Positions 11,509 to 22,400 of a stretch of 64,000 nucleotides of DNA are shown one piece after another. The translations under genes and the position numbers were made by a program. Below the pieces are notes generated by a model that did no database searches, was not told the DNA's origin, and worked only from the letters and a program-made list of their open reading frames with translations. The DNA comes from Ipomoea triloba (taxonomy: Eukaryota > Streptophyta > Magnoliopsida > Solanales > Convolvulaceae): the NCBI RefSeq assembly GCF_003576645.1, contig NC_044930.1, forward strand, positions 10,426,860 to 10,490,859, read 5' to 3'. Numbering within the stretch: the stretch's first letter is position 1; each line of letters begins with the position of its first letter.

Positions 11509-12100
11509 GCAGATTGTTGACAATCTGCTTCTATCCTGAGCAGGATCAGAGTTAAATTGTCATTTAAATATTACAATACGAGTCAAATAGACTATTGAAC
11601 TGCACACAATAATGTAATTAAAAAGTCTACAATTGAATTTCTAAACTAACTAATTTCATGTTTCTAAGCTAATCCTAAACTTAAAATATTTTAATTTTTT
11701 TAAAATAATTATTAAAAAAAAAAAAAAGAAGAGAAAATGCTTATCATACTGTCGCGACGATGGCCGGAGACGATTTTCTGTGTGTGGGGCTTTTTTCTTT
11801 TCTTTTTTAATAATTATTTATTAAAAAAAGTTTAAAAAAATTAAATTTAGGTTACCTGTTAGAAACTTGCAAATTGGAGAAATTGCATAAAATTGATTAG
11901 TTTAGGGACTCAATTGTAGGTTTTTAGGGTCCATGGCCTAATTGCATTATTGTGTGCAGTTCAATGACCTATTCGAACCTTATAAAAAAAATTTAGCCTG
12001 GACAATCTACATCCGATCCTTCGCAGGATCTATCGAACGCAGATTGTCATTCTTTTTTTTTTTTAATATACAATCTGCATCCTTGCCCAGGATCGTACAT
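11509..12100. repeat. Foldback (inverted-repeat) region upstream of F-box copy 1
   Basis: The arms at about 11576-11665 and 11885-11980 are inverted copies of about 90-100 bp. The left arm contains actattgaactgcacacaat, and the right contains attgtgtgcagttcaatgac. Further inside, A/T runs with aataattatt pair around a core with gatggccggagacgatt. Outside the arms, GCAGATTGT and ACAATCTGC occur as inverted pairs at 11509-11528 and 12039-12078. Related sequences lie at 21290-21900 and 48820-50190. It may be a non-autonomous transposon; no clear terminal duplication was found. Confidence 0.75.
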
Positions 12101-12124
12101 AGATGATCTTTTTTTATTTAATAA

Positions 12125-12365
12125 AACGATGAGGATTGAATCACATAAACAATAACGTAAGAATACAAACGATAATATATGAACCTATGAGAGGGAGTCC
12201 TGAACTAACACAATGTCTAGAGTCCTAACAGTCCCCCCTCAAGCACAAGGGTGAGAAGCAACCTTGAGCTTGTCACGCAAAAAGGTAAAAAGAGAAGTGG
12301 AAAGCGGTTTAGTAAATATGTCAGCCAACTAGTCCTTTGTAGAAATGAAGTGAACCTGCAGCATG
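12125..12365 (-). mobile_element. Ty1/copia retrotransposon 3' end: RNase H tail, PPT and LTR start
   Basis: On the minus strand 12365-12241 encodes the typical copia polyprotein end: LQVHFISTKD, a stop, then LADIFTKPLSTSLFTFLRDK, then LKVASHPCA and a stop. The in-frame TAG falls where copia elements usually have Gln. A purine tract (GAGGGGGGAC, plus-strand 12231-12240) follows, and then TGTTAGGACTC, a plausible LTR start at 12230. Only about 105 bp of LTR remain. This fragment occupies the position where units 2 and 4 have other sequence, so it belongs to unit 1 only. Confidence 0.8.
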
Positions 12366-13980
12366 TTTAGTAAATCTTTGTTTGCCACCTCAGGGTAGAA
12401 ATAAGGGAGTAGAATTTAGAAGTATGTATAGTAGAACTCTGTTGAAAATCTGTTAAGATCAGAGTTATTTGTTTCTAACTTCAATCATAAACGTAGTGTT
12501 TATAGAAGCCATGCATGCAGGTGATTTTGGAATTGCCAAGATGTTGAGGAGTTCTGTTAAGTACTATACAGTTACATTTGTTGGCTGGCTGTATTGACTA
12601 TATTTAAAATCGATGTCTTGTTTTTGTATTTCTTCAATTGCTTTCTTGCTGCACTTATTGTTGGAACTCCCAGCCAGTTATATGTGCCCTGAGCTTCTTG
12701 CTGATAGGTATGTGAATTAGATGTCAGACATATATATAGGGATGTCAATTTAGCCCTAAACCAATGGGTTGGCCCAATAAGCCCTAAAAATTATAGGGCT
12801 CAAACCTAAAAATATCAACCCAATAAAAAAGCAAGATAATTGGGCTGGCCCTATAGGGTTATTGGGTTGAGTTGGCTAACCCACCGGATTCTTGGGCCAA
12901 ACCGTTTAATATCAAAGTTTTAATTTTAATGGATCCAAAGTCAAATATTAACAATTTTCCAATTTGTTCAAATTTTTTTTTCTAAAGTCCAAAATCCTCA
13001 GTTTCAAATCTCTAATTTCCAGAATTTCAATTTCAAATCTCTAGACTCTGGAATTTCAATTTGGAATCCACAATTTCTAAACTGTGGCCTACTCCTCTTC
13101 AATCGTCGACCGCCACAATTTATATATATATACGTACAGTAGCTAATATATACTATAAAAATAATATATATACAGTAACTAATATATCATGTAACTAATA
13201 TATATATATATATATAATATGCAAGAGTTACGTTGTAGCTAGGTTCATGTTTGAATCGAGATGAATTTAATTTGGCATACACATACATACGGAGTACTAT
13301 TTTTATGCATTGATATCAATAACATCTTTTTGTGTATATATATGAAATGGCTACATTGAAGCCAGCATTCAAGTAAGGTATTTGTAAGTTTCTTTATACT
13401 GTTTATCTCTTTCCTGTCTTGTGTCAAGTATTCTATGCTTCAATTCACTGACTTATTAGTCATCATTCATTGTGAAAATGCTTCACTGACCTATTAATTA
13501 AGTTCCATCCAATTTAGGTTTTCAACTTATCCACGTTTTGATATAAATTCAATATTCAATTGTACTGGATATGTTAAAAATATGATTAATAATATTGCTT
13601 TTTAAGTTGTAAAAGTGTGACCAACAAGCTAAGTAGTACTCCGTAGTATGTTTTAACTAGCTAGCTAGGGAAATGCAAATTGTTCTATATATGCAGGTAG
13701 CATGTAATTTTATATTGATTTGTATGTAACTTTGAAATGCTTATATATGGATGAATTGAAACAAAGCATTTAGACCTATTACATGTAACATTAGATAATG
13801 ATTTTTTTGAAAATCTTGAAAGTAAGCCTTAGAAAATGAGTGTATGAAACAACTAAAAAAATATGCATATATATTTCTTATTCAATATGTTTCACCTTGT
13901 CCTCATATAAAATACAAACCGAAAATATAAATTTAATTAGTATTCAATATTTGAATTAATATATATATAACAACTCACAA
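12366..13980. other. Noncoding unit sequence 3' of KIB1-type gene A
   Basis: No gene is visible. The parts from about 12378 on are shared with 26460-26835 and 27150-27920 and partly with 52180-53100 and 39497-39970. A unit-1-specific stretch (about 12739-12900) contains gatgtcaatttagccc and repeated GGGTTGGCCC/GGGCC motifs, and looks like a short element of the GATGTCAA type. TA-rich tracts lie at 13122-13220. Confidence 0.6.
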
Positions 13981-13982
13981 AA

Positions 13983-15010
13983 TCACAGTATCCATCGTGA
14001 TATAATATTTTTCTTGCCTACATGAGGGCAAGGAAGGTTGATGGAGACACTCATATCTTCCAAATAAAAAACATAGATGTTTCTGTCATTTTCTTCAATG
14101 AAGTATATGCAGTTATTTCTCACATTTGCATTATTGCCCGACAGATCCTAAAAAAATGGTTCGTTCTCCTATACTTTCCATCTCCACCCATTTTCTTGCG
14201 CACAAATCCGCTCTAAAGACTCGTATATTTTCTACCTGCCAATGTCTTTTTGCAAAGTAAATTTTGGTAACTAATAGGATTTCACCACAATTTTCTGTAA
14301 TATAACCAATAGCATACAAACCAGTCCATTTTGGTCTTGAAGATGGCTCATTAAATAAATCACCACCAATCACTTCTTCGAATTGTGCACTTTGATCATT
14401 GAATTCTACACGTACTAATGTGGTGGAATATTTCTTCAATCCATACAAATTTCCACCAAAACTTGTGAATGATTGTATTACACTATTACGACATAACTGC
14501 TTCACAAATGCATGTTCACCGCCGATCTTGCAAAAATTGAAAAACATGTCAAAGTCGCCATGCTCTTGAATTAATACAACATAACAAGAAGGATCATGAG
14601 GACTAGAAGAAAGGTAAGCAAGATGCGTGACTGATTTCAATTTTGGAAGCTGCCTCTTTTCATGTGAATAAACATTGAAAAGTATGACATCAAAAGTGTC
14701 GTCGCTATCGTGTAACACCATCCATCCATCCATCCTTACACGCGTGAGCCTTCTCATACTTGTTGTACATGAAGGAACAATCAATCTTGTAATGACGTTG
14801 TTGTGTGGTACTGTATTGTGTACCTTGTTTATTTTGATAAAACAAGAGCCAAGGGTGCGATTGCGGTAGGGGGAAACTAACATTGGTTTTGGCATCGTCA
14901 CCAATCAACTCCATAGCTCTCAATTGATAGCTAGTAGTTATAATGGAGTCTATTTTTGAAATACGTCTGGCCTGCAGGAACTGCACAAAAAGTATACCAT
15001 AAATTTTCAT
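13983..15010 (-). pseudogene. KIB1-type (DUF295) beta-propeller gene without F-box, copy A, broken
   Basis: The product matches copy D through most of its length (SHPWLLFYQNKQ, DGWMVLHDSDDTFDVILFNV, SVTHLAYLSSSPHDPSCYVV, VENIRVFRADLCARKWVEM). Three changes disable it. The probable start ATG in TTCATGCAGG is TTCCTGCAGG here. An extra 4-bp ATCC unit at about 14723-14738 shifts the frame. About 20 bp are missing near 14130, which shifts the frame before the C-terminus. Two overlapping frames (14131-14904 and 14705-15010) result. KIB1-type propellers are normally parts of F-box or kinase-inhibitor proteins; the role of this form is unknown. Confidence 0.8.
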
Positions 15011-15682
15011 AAAAAATTGTACGGAACTAGTCTTTCCAGGTTAATCAAACAACACATACACATGATAATGAGCATTGCAATGAAATTAAACATTTTAATT
15101 AAAAACATGTTAGAATATTAGAAGCAATTTAGGGGTTATATCATCTGACTGCAAACAGCAGCAAGATGCTGCTGTTAGCAGCAGATCTAGTTGACAGCAA
15201 CAACTTCTTTTTGCTGTAAATAATTGTTTTTTGTAATAATTTTTTAATATGAATTTTTATTATAAATATGCATGAAAATAAAGAGAAAAATAAAAAGTAT
15301 ATGAGGATTGACGAAAGGCTTGAAACACACCATAAAATTTGATAAGAATTGATAAAAAGTTGGTCTGATAGAGGAAAACCGTTTGTAGAGAAGAAAAGTT
15401 TGAAGGGTTGGATATCAAGTGGAGAAAAAGTTTGTAAAAATTCTATTATGATAGAATTTATGAAAGTTCATATATAAGTTTTGTGAATACCAGTAAATTT
15501 TTAAAAACTCTATAAAAGTCTGAATTGAATACTAATATATTTTTTAAAGACTTGAAAAGTTTAAATCTAATACGAGTAGACTTTTTAAGAGTATCATCAA
15601 ACTTTTAAAGTCGCTAAAAATCTTTAAAAGTTTATAAAAATATTGAGAATATTAAGAATTAAATTAAGTGAAGGAATATTAC
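14981..15682 (-). other. Putative 5' UTR intron of copy A
   Basis: AT-rich and repeated in all four copies. It contains a CAGCAG-rich stretch (about 15150-15205, caagatgctgctgttagcag), which could fold on itself, and many CTTTTAAAGA/TCTTTAAAAG-like palindromic words at 15540-15640. Confidence 0.45.
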
Positions 15683-15790
15683 CGGCCAACAAGAAATCCA
15701 AGGTTCTGGACTGATATGATCGACTTTGTGCTTTGCGGATGGCTGGCTCTACAGCTTCTTTAATAGCTGTATATATAGCTTCTTTGATGA
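15683..15790 (-). other. Putative noncoding 5' leader exon of copy A
   Basis: On the minus strand the sequence ends in TTGGCCG followed by GTAATATTCC, a plausible donor. It has no ATG, and is preceded by ATATATACAGC. The matching acceptor is TTTTTGTGCAG at 14981, giving an intron of about 700 bp. The same leader, donor and acceptor are present in copies B (29759), C (41635) and D (56433). Conservation across copies supports a real 5' UTR exon; no transcript evidence is available. Confidence 0.5.
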
Positions 15791-16430
15791 AGGAATATTA
15801 CTCAGCTCCTTAGTCCTTAACTAATGGGGATTAGGATTACGAGATATATATATGGTTAAAATAACATATATTGCTCTTTGGGCTTCTCAGAAATATAATA
15901 TCCTAATATAAACCAACTTAGAACTAATTAATGAGGAATGTCTCTTTCTAATTTGATTAGTGTTGGTATTCAAATAAGGAGTATTCTAATCCCAATTGTT
16001 CAAGGAATAATCCTTAATTATTAGTTTAAATTTCATTAAAATTTTAAAACAATTATTTATTAAACTATTGTTGATAGTGATACAATCTCAGCTTCAGATA
16101 AACAAATCAAAAGAGACTACTTGGCACCCTGCAATGGAGAATAGCTATATACGATAAACAAAACACAAAATAGTATCCTTATGAGATGAAGTGAAGTTCA
16201 GAAAATCTCAACCCGCATTTAAATGGTAAAATTAGATTCTAATGTTCACCTCATTGTCAAGAAAATGAAACAGCATTGACTTCCCAGAATACCATGAAAT
16301 TTGCATGTAACTAAAGTTAAAATGCAGTAAACTTGTAAGCTGTAAAATCAATATGCATTCAGTAAATAAGAATTGAGGAAAGGAGTATAATGAAAAGGAA
16401 CAGTAATAGGAAAATTACAATCATGCCAAA
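15791..16430. other. Unit-1 tail and spacer start
   Basis: Unit homology continues to about 16085. From 16086 to 16450 the DNA is different and no coding match is recognised; it probably belongs to an intron of the ARF-GEF fragment that follows. Confidence 0.6.
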
Positions 16431-16451
16431 ATGTTAAATGAAAGAAATTAC

Positions 16452-16890
16452 TTGATAAGAGATGTCAAGAATGCACAGCGCATGGTGTCCATTCTGAGAA
16501 CATGGGTGATGTGAATTCCAGCTTTAAATCCTTCCATACAAAGAGAGACCATTGATTTATTTTCTCCTTCGTCCATAGTAACTGCAAGAGTAGCAAGCAA
16601 TGGCCATCCTACAGCTTCAAAGACTCCAGAAGAAATTTGTCATTTAGGGATCAATTTCACTTTCAAACATAGAAATCAGCTTCTTGTGTAGAAGAATTAA
16701 TAAATAGAGGGTAAGAAACCAGTAACATAAACATTTCCATTATGCAGTTTGTCTTTTGAGCTTCCCCAGGAAGCCGCAATCCTTTAAGAAATTCCCAAAT
16801 TGCCATATCAAACTTCATTCCAGAAAAATTCATTGAGTCAACATAGGCATGCATGATGGCAAGTGGAATCTCCTCATTCTGACTCAAGTA
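16452..16890 (-). pseudogene. Fragment of a BIG-type ARF-GEF (Sec7 domain and following region)
   Basis: Minus-strand exon one (about 16752-16890) follows a TGATAG acceptor and reads [20 protein letters not shown], then [20 protein letters not shown] and PGEAQK. This is the start of the catalytic Sec7 domain of BIG-class ARF guanine-nucleotide exchange factors, which act in Golgi and post-Golgi vesicle traffic. A second exon (about 16452-16620) reads [20 protein letters not shown], then [20 protein letters not shown] and AFLTSL, and ends at an ATCAA/GTAATT donor. That part lies after Sec7 in the protein. The rest of Sec7 between them is missing, including the catalytic Glu region, so this is a scrap. 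Closest resemblance is to the BIG5/MIN7 branch, from memory. Confidence 0.8.
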
Positions 16891-16904
16891 CTATCATGCA
16901 AGAA

Positions 16905-17715
16905 ATACAGAGGAAAGAATGAAAAGTAATGAAACAAACCAAAAATTACGATCACTTCAAATACTATTTTAATGTTAAATTATTTAAAGGCGAAAATGTA
17001 GATGCTACCATACGGAATTTTAAAAACTCAATAACTAAAGTTAAGGACAACTGCATACAACAACTTTACTAGGCAAAGAAGCACAAAACATCAATGCATT
17101 AATTAAGATTTTAATGACAAACCTCCCAGGGTTTCCCAAATTCAACATTTACATGTAAGAAAAGAAGTGAAAAACATACTGTAGATGACTTCAGATCATA
17201 GGTGAAGCCAAATATCTGGTAGACATGATTGGAAGGGAGACTTACCAGCGGTGGTGGAGGCTAGCAGTGGCGGTGGTGGTCTGCGGAAGGTCGAGACGGA
17301 ATGGCGGCGTCGGCGGTGGCGTCTACTGCAGGTCGCGGCGGTTCGCGGCGTCGTCGGCGGAGGAGGAGAGGACGGCGTCGGCTGAGAGATGGAGGAGATC
17401 GACGGAGGAAATGGTTGCGAGAGAATTGTGCGAAAATAAAATGGCTATGTTCTCCCTCAGATCTGTTTTATGCGTAGCTTTGGGGGAAAGTGGATTAGGT
17501 TTCAGCGGCGGTGTTCGCGTTCGTCGTCGGCTGGGGAATCTCGGCCGGCGAGGGGAGCAGCGGGCAGCGGCAATGGCGGACGACGACCGGACGAGCGGCA
17601 GCGTCGGCGTGAAGGAGCGAAACAGGGCAGCAATGGCGTCGTCTCCTCCTCAGATCTAGTGTGAAGAAGGCGACGACAACTTTTGGTTTATTGGTTATCG
17701 ACGGCAACTTTTGAA
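16905..17715 (-). pseudogene. GC-rich first-exon block before unit 2
   Basis: Nearly identical to 2700-3497. The minus-strand exon-like part (17246-17460) ends CGCTG/GTAAG, and the intron runs left to the Sec7 exon acceptor at 16891, so it may form a chimeric first exon for the ARF-GEF fragment. Plus-strand frames here are R/G/A-rich and have no family likeness. I do not recognise the source gene. Confidence 0.45.
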
Positions 17716-17789
17716 GAAGGTTATCGCAGATCTGTTCCTTTTGGTTATCGACCACAACTGTTCGTTTGATTTTTTGGTTGTTACTTTTT

Positions 17790-18024
17790 CGCAAATGAGG
17801 CCGTTTTTGGTCGACTCGGCACCTATCGGAACGGTTGCCGCGTTAATTTACTTTAGGCGGCACCCGGTAAAGTAAAATAATATTTTATTAATTTACTTTA
17901 CGCGGCACCCGCTCGTTATGGGTGTCGCGTAAAATTTTCTAATAATTTTTTTTGAGAATCCACTACACTTGTTTAAACATGTGTAATGTAAAGTAATGCT
18001 TATATGATCAGTTTTGTAGTAGTG
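17790..18024 (-). mobile_element. CACTA-type transposon terminus
   Basis: The plus strand ends gttttgtagtagtg at 18024, which is CACTACTACAAAAC on the minus strand, the classic plant CACTA terminal repeat. The preceding 200 bp contain repeated GCGGCACCCG/GGGTGTCGCG words beside TTTACTTTA, resembling subterminal repeats. No opposite CACTA end was found to the left, so the element is truncated or its other end lies elsewhere. Confidence 0.65.
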
Positions 18025-18595
18025 AAAGGCATTAAAGGCATGAAGAGAAATAATTAGCTGCAGAACTAAACTTCTCCACCGAGGAGTCCTTAGAGCAACT
18101 CCATCAATGAATTTTGGGGTGCTTTAATTAATTGTTTCCGAAACAAAAATTAGGGGTGATTTTTTCATTAATAGGAGATCAGATGAAATTTTTAAAGAGT
18201 TTTTTTCTTGTGAGTTAAAATTTTTTGTGGGATCCATCAATTTATGAATTATAATAAAAATTTAAAAGGCTTTACTAGTGCACGTTAGGGCGCATAAATA
18301 CTTTTAAACTCCGTGTGTGTGTGTGTGTGTGTATATTTTTGATGTCATGTGAGATTCGTAATTTCGAACATTGAGGAATTAAGATTTCTTTGTTAAAACA
18401 GAACACAAGGAGCGAATTAGTCGGGTGTAAGAACGAAAATATGTTAGGAACATTGTAAAATTTGATTTTAATTTGATGGCACCAAATGCATTAGAACCTT
18501 TGTGAATTTACTTGCCAGGTGATATATAAATTATCCTGGAGGCGTTCCTTTTTATCCTCTGAATCTATCCAAGGACCCTTTGGCATTTGAAGATA

Positions 18596-19078
18596 TAAAG
18601 GTGAAAGAAATTAAAAATGGGCGGTTAACTATGGTTTCCTGGTTAGGCACTTAGGCTTTTTCACTCAAGCAGGTGTTACAGGTAAAGGCCCTTTGCAGAA
18701 CCTCTTGGAACACATCTCAGACACCTTCCATAGTAACTTGATTTCTCTTTACAATTACCATAGAGAATTTTGTCCTTTTAGGCATGTTATGCATCTATTG
18801 TGCTTTGAGTTAGTTCTCTGTAAATACCATAGGATCTTGTCAGATCTATATGTGAATATCCAGCTTTCTCAGATACTAGTAGCTGTGCTACAATGAAGCA
18901 GGTTTTAGGCATATATATGAAATCGAAAATCTATAACCTTTTGCATCTTTTGTGTACATACTACAGGATTGAGACAATCGTCCCAACATATAATGCTGTT
19001 CTAGCATCTATTTGTGGATACATAAAGTTGGGTAAAGCTAGAAGGGCAAGAACCTTATTTGAAGATCGAAATGCCTGA
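18596..19078 (+). pseudogene. PPR-gene fragment of unit 2
   Basis: The most complete version of the fragment. It has the left piece [20 protein letters not shown], then LYNYHREFCPFRH, an acceptor-like catactacag, and one PPR-like repeat, RIETIVPTYNAVLASICGYI followed by KLGKARRARTLFEDRNA. A stop follows directly. It sits about 375 bp from the 3' end of F-box copy 2 in convergent orientation, exactly as in units 1 and 4. No further PPR repeats are present, so it is not a working gene. Confidence 0.6.
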
Positions 19079-19452
19079 CAAGAATTTTTTGTTTTTGGCC
19101 GGACAACTATAATTTCTGGTATGGGGATGCATTATTAGATGTTTTTAGGAGGATGCAGATTGTATGAAACCAGATTGGATAAGTTTAGTTGCAGACTATT
19201 CTCGACTGACATTTAACAGGTGCAAATTTAGAAAAATTAATTTAGTAAACCTACCTACAAGTATATTTATGGATATCAATCTAAATACTTTTAAGACATG
19301 CATGAATATCATATCATTTTAATTAAAGGAGAAAAGCATGAAAGGTACAAATTAAACTAAAATTTATATTCCAAATTAAAACTTCTTTAAAATCAATCAT
19401 TCATTATTACAAGTTTCATTAATTAGAAATACTAGGAAGTTTGAGAGAAGCT

Positions 19453-20580
19453 TCATGAATTAGAAACATTAGGAAGTTTAGTCCAAATACATTGAACTAT
19501 TCCCCTTGTATTATAATAGTCTTTACTTGAAAAACTTTGTGGAAAATTGCGCCACTTCTTTGTTGCAAGGCAATAAAACACTCCTTTGCCATCAAAAAAT
19601 TTTGGAAAATATATCTTGTTACTAGTTCCTCGAACAGTTGCTTCTCGTGACAAGGATATCCTGGGAGAAACGTAAAAGGTTTTTCCTTTCAAATTCTCAA
19701 CCTTTTGCCATACCATTTTAGAATCAAGCTTCAAAACCCGAACTTCCCCTTCTTCAAGTGTTGCCACACACATGAGATCTCCATCGCTTTCCAGAAGGAA
19801 CCGATCTCGAAATTTTATAAATTGTTGTCGATGTGACTTACCGATGATATTCCAAGAAAAGTAGTCCCCTTTCGGATAGTGGAGCTTCCCTAGATTTCCA
19901 GAATCCCCCAAAATATATATATGGCCGTTGCGAATAACAGGGGTGCAACTAGAAGCTATAAAATCTATAGGATTTTCTAATTGTGAGTGAATTGACCATG
20001 AATTTTCACCCAAATTTAATACTCCTATAGTAATAAATTCTTGTAAATTACTAAGTATACCAACAATTTGACACTTAGGCGAAGTTGGTGATTCAGAAAA
20101 ACACACCAATGAAAATGGTCTATCTGGTGTGTCTGGTAAGTCTATTGTAACCTTACTTGAGGGGTTGAAGAGGAAATAAGATGCAGCGCCTTTACCAAGT
20201 AGCAACCAACCATGATTTGCATAAAGAAGTTCTACTTCACCAATATCATCATCCAACAATTGAGGAATGTTAAGTGAATAGTTGAGATTCCGGGTTGGAT
20301 CATAAAAATTGAACAAACGAGTTTTTTTGATCAAGTACATTAGATGCAGATCTTCGAACGAATCTATATCACATGATGATGCATGTTCAAGTGAGATTGG
20401 CAACAAGGGACGAGGCAATGGTGTAATTGACTTCCAAGATCTACATACTGATTGAAAAGTATAATAATCTCCAATAGCAGCTAAACGTGTGAGAATACAT
20501 GATAAGAGCTCCTCGTTTACATCTGACCATTCCCTTTGTGTACCAGCTTTATCAATGCTAATTATGCTATTGTTACTCAT
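19453..20580 (-). CDS. F-box protein with KIB1-type (DUF295) beta-propeller, copy 2 (intact)
   Basis: Single-exon frame of 375 residues with no disruption. F-box at residues about 18-52 (WSDVNEELLSCILTRLAAIG, then FQSVCRSWKSI). Beta-propeller at about 75-345 with NHGWLLLGKGAASYFLFNPS, DRPFSLVCFSESPTSPKCQI, GENSWSIHSQLENPIDFIAS and KLDSKMVWQKVENLKGKTFY. F-box proteins of this class are substrate adaptors of SCF E3 ligases; the propeller is the likely target-binding part. The sequence upstream of the ATG (20581-20910) is shared with unit 4 and probably holds the native promoter; unit 1 lacks it. This is the best candidate for a functional member of the array. Confidence 0.85.
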   Translation of the reverse strand: MSNNSIISIDKAGTQREWSDVNEELLSCILTRLAAIGDYYTFQSVCRSWKSITPLPRPLLPISLEHASSCDIDSFEDLHLMYLIKKTRLFNFYDPTRNLNYSLNIPQLLDDDIGEVELLYANHGWLLLGKGAASYFLFNPSSKVTIDLPDTPDRPFSLVCFSESPTSPKCQIVGILSNLQEFITIGVLNLGENSWSIHSQLENPIDFIASSCTPVIRNGHIYILGDSGNLGKLHYPKGDYFSWNIIGKSHRQQFIKFRDRFLLESDGDLMCVATLEEGEVRVLKLDSKMVWQKVENLKGKTFYVSPRISLSREATVRGTSNKIYFPKFFDGKGVFYCLATKKWRNFPQSFSSKDYYNTRGIVQCIWTKLPNVSNS

Positions 20581-20910
20581 CTTTTTTCTATATATTAAAA
20601 GAGGAATTACCTTAGGGGAATACCGCTAATTATTTCTGCGCTTCTCTCTTTGAGCAAACTTTGCATGCAATACTCTGAAACAAAAATCTCTCAATATAAG
20701 TCCTCTATATGTAACAACTAATGAGATTGTTTCCATGCAGGATTAGGATTCTTTAAATTTGCCATGCTTAAGGATTAGAAAACACAAACTACACTCCAAA
20801 TACTATTATGTTTAGGATTTAAAATCTCAAAAAAAATAAAAAAAAAAATTAAAAAAAAACTCAAATTATATTTCAAATACTGTACTCTGAACCCTAGATG
20901 AAATACTTCA
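20581..20910 (-). promoter_or_regulatory. Native 5' flank of the F-box genes
   Basis: About 330 bp directly upstream of the F-box ATG, shared by units 2 and 4 and mostly deleted in unit 1 by the LINE insertion. It contains ctatatatt just upstream of the ATG and several A-rich tracts. No experimentally known element is recognised. The call rests on position and conservation. Confidence 0.4.
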
Positions 20911-21289
20911 AATCTAATATAGTTTGTCAACATGCAATCATGCAACGTAACTCAGTGTTAAAACATTTTGATACGTTAAAAATTCAACGTAACTCAGTGT
21001 TAAAACATTTTGATACGTTAAAAATTTTAAATTTTGAAATTGATTTTTGAATTTTATGTTAATCATTTAATTTTAAATATCAATAACTAGCAATTTTTTA
21101 AATCATGTTATGTTTGCCTCAGCTCCCACATATTCGAAGAACACAAAAGGCCTCATTCATACCAATTATTATATATGGTTTCATTCATTGACTACTTCTC
21201 AGATTATATTTACCATCTCTCTTCTTTAGTTGGCAGCTCTTCAGCTTGTCTCTCATAAATGGAGGCAACAACAGATTGATTGTCTCGAG

Positions 21290-21900
21290 AATATATATGG
21301 GTCAACAATTTGCTTCTATCCTGAGCAGGATCAGAGTTAAATTGTCATTTAAATATTGCAATACGAGTCAAATAGACTATTGAACTGCACACAATAATGC
21401 AATTAAAAAGTCTACGATTGAATTTCTAAACTAACTAATTTCATGTTTCTAAGGTAATCCTAAACTTAAAATATTTTAACTTTTTTTAAAATAATTATTA
21501 AAAAAAAAAGAAGAGAAAATGCTTATCATACTGTCGCAACGATGGCCGGAGACGATTCTCTGGGTGTGGGGCTTTTTTCTTTTCTTTTTTAATAATTATT
21601 TATTAAAAAAAAATTTTAAAAATATTTTAAATTTAGGTTAACTGTCAGATAACCTGCAAATTGGAGAAATTGCATAAAATTGATTAGTTTAGGGACTCAA
21701 TTGTAGGTTTTTAGGGTTCATGGCCTAATTGCATTATTGTGTGCAGTTCAATAACCTATTCGAACCTTATAAAAAAAATTTAGCATGGACAATATGCATC
21801 CGATCCTTCGCAGGATCTATCGAACGCAGATTGTCATTCTTTTTTTTTTTTTAATATACAATCTACATCCTTGCCCAGGATAGATTATCATTTTTTTATT
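21290..21900. repeat. Foldback region upstream of F-box copy 2
   Basis: Homologous to 11509-12100. Arms lie at about 21365-21450 and 21675-21770 in inverted orientation. The GCAGATTGT-type outer motif is partly lost here on the left, where gtcaacaatttgcttc replaces the perfect palindrome of unit 1. Confidence 0.75.
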
Positions 21901-21945
21901 TAATAAAACTACCATTTTTTTCTGTACATTCCCACATTATCCATC

Positions 21946-22400
21946 TTGTCAACACTTACAACATTCTGTTCTCAATATATACCAAACCATACCAACAATT
22001 TACTACACCACACTAACACTTTAAAATCTCAAAACACAACACTTCAAAGTTCTCAAAATACCAACACTTCAAAGCTAAGTTCTCAGAACAACATTTCAAA
22101 GTTCTCAAAACACATACCACACCAAAACAACTACAAACTAACTCAACAAAGCCTCCATCATTACTTCAATTATTACTTCAAAACCTCCAACTAAACTCAA
22201 ACTCAACATACATTACAAGATGTTAATTACATTCATACATTCAAATATAACATACTAAAAGTTTTCAACACATTCAAATATCTAACACTTAAATTAAAGT
22301 TGCATTCAAATATCAACAATTGAATTAAAGTTCAGAACTCATTCAAATATATATCAACACTTGAATTAAAGTTCTCAACACATACCACGCTTGAATATCA
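21946..22400. repeat. Low-complexity ACTTCAAAG / TTCTCAAAAC repeat block
   Basis: Short words such as aacacttcaaag, ttctcaaaac and cattcaaatat recur through the block. A frame from 21946 to 22194 is open but is N/T/S/Q-rich, without family likeness. The homologous frame in unit 4 (50251-50445) is truncated by small deletions, so it is unlikely to be coding. Confidence 0.7.

Noticed and set aside
17225..17664. Plus-strand R/G/A-rich frames of up to 144 residues in the GC-rich block
   Set aside because: GC-rich DNA keeps frames open by chance. The splice donor is on the other strand, and the copy at 3012-3451 has a different frame structure.
21946..22194. 82-residue N/T/S/Q frame as a possible small secreted or antifreeze-like protein
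   Set aside because: The unit 4 copy is truncated by frame-breaking deletions and the DNA is built from short repeated words.
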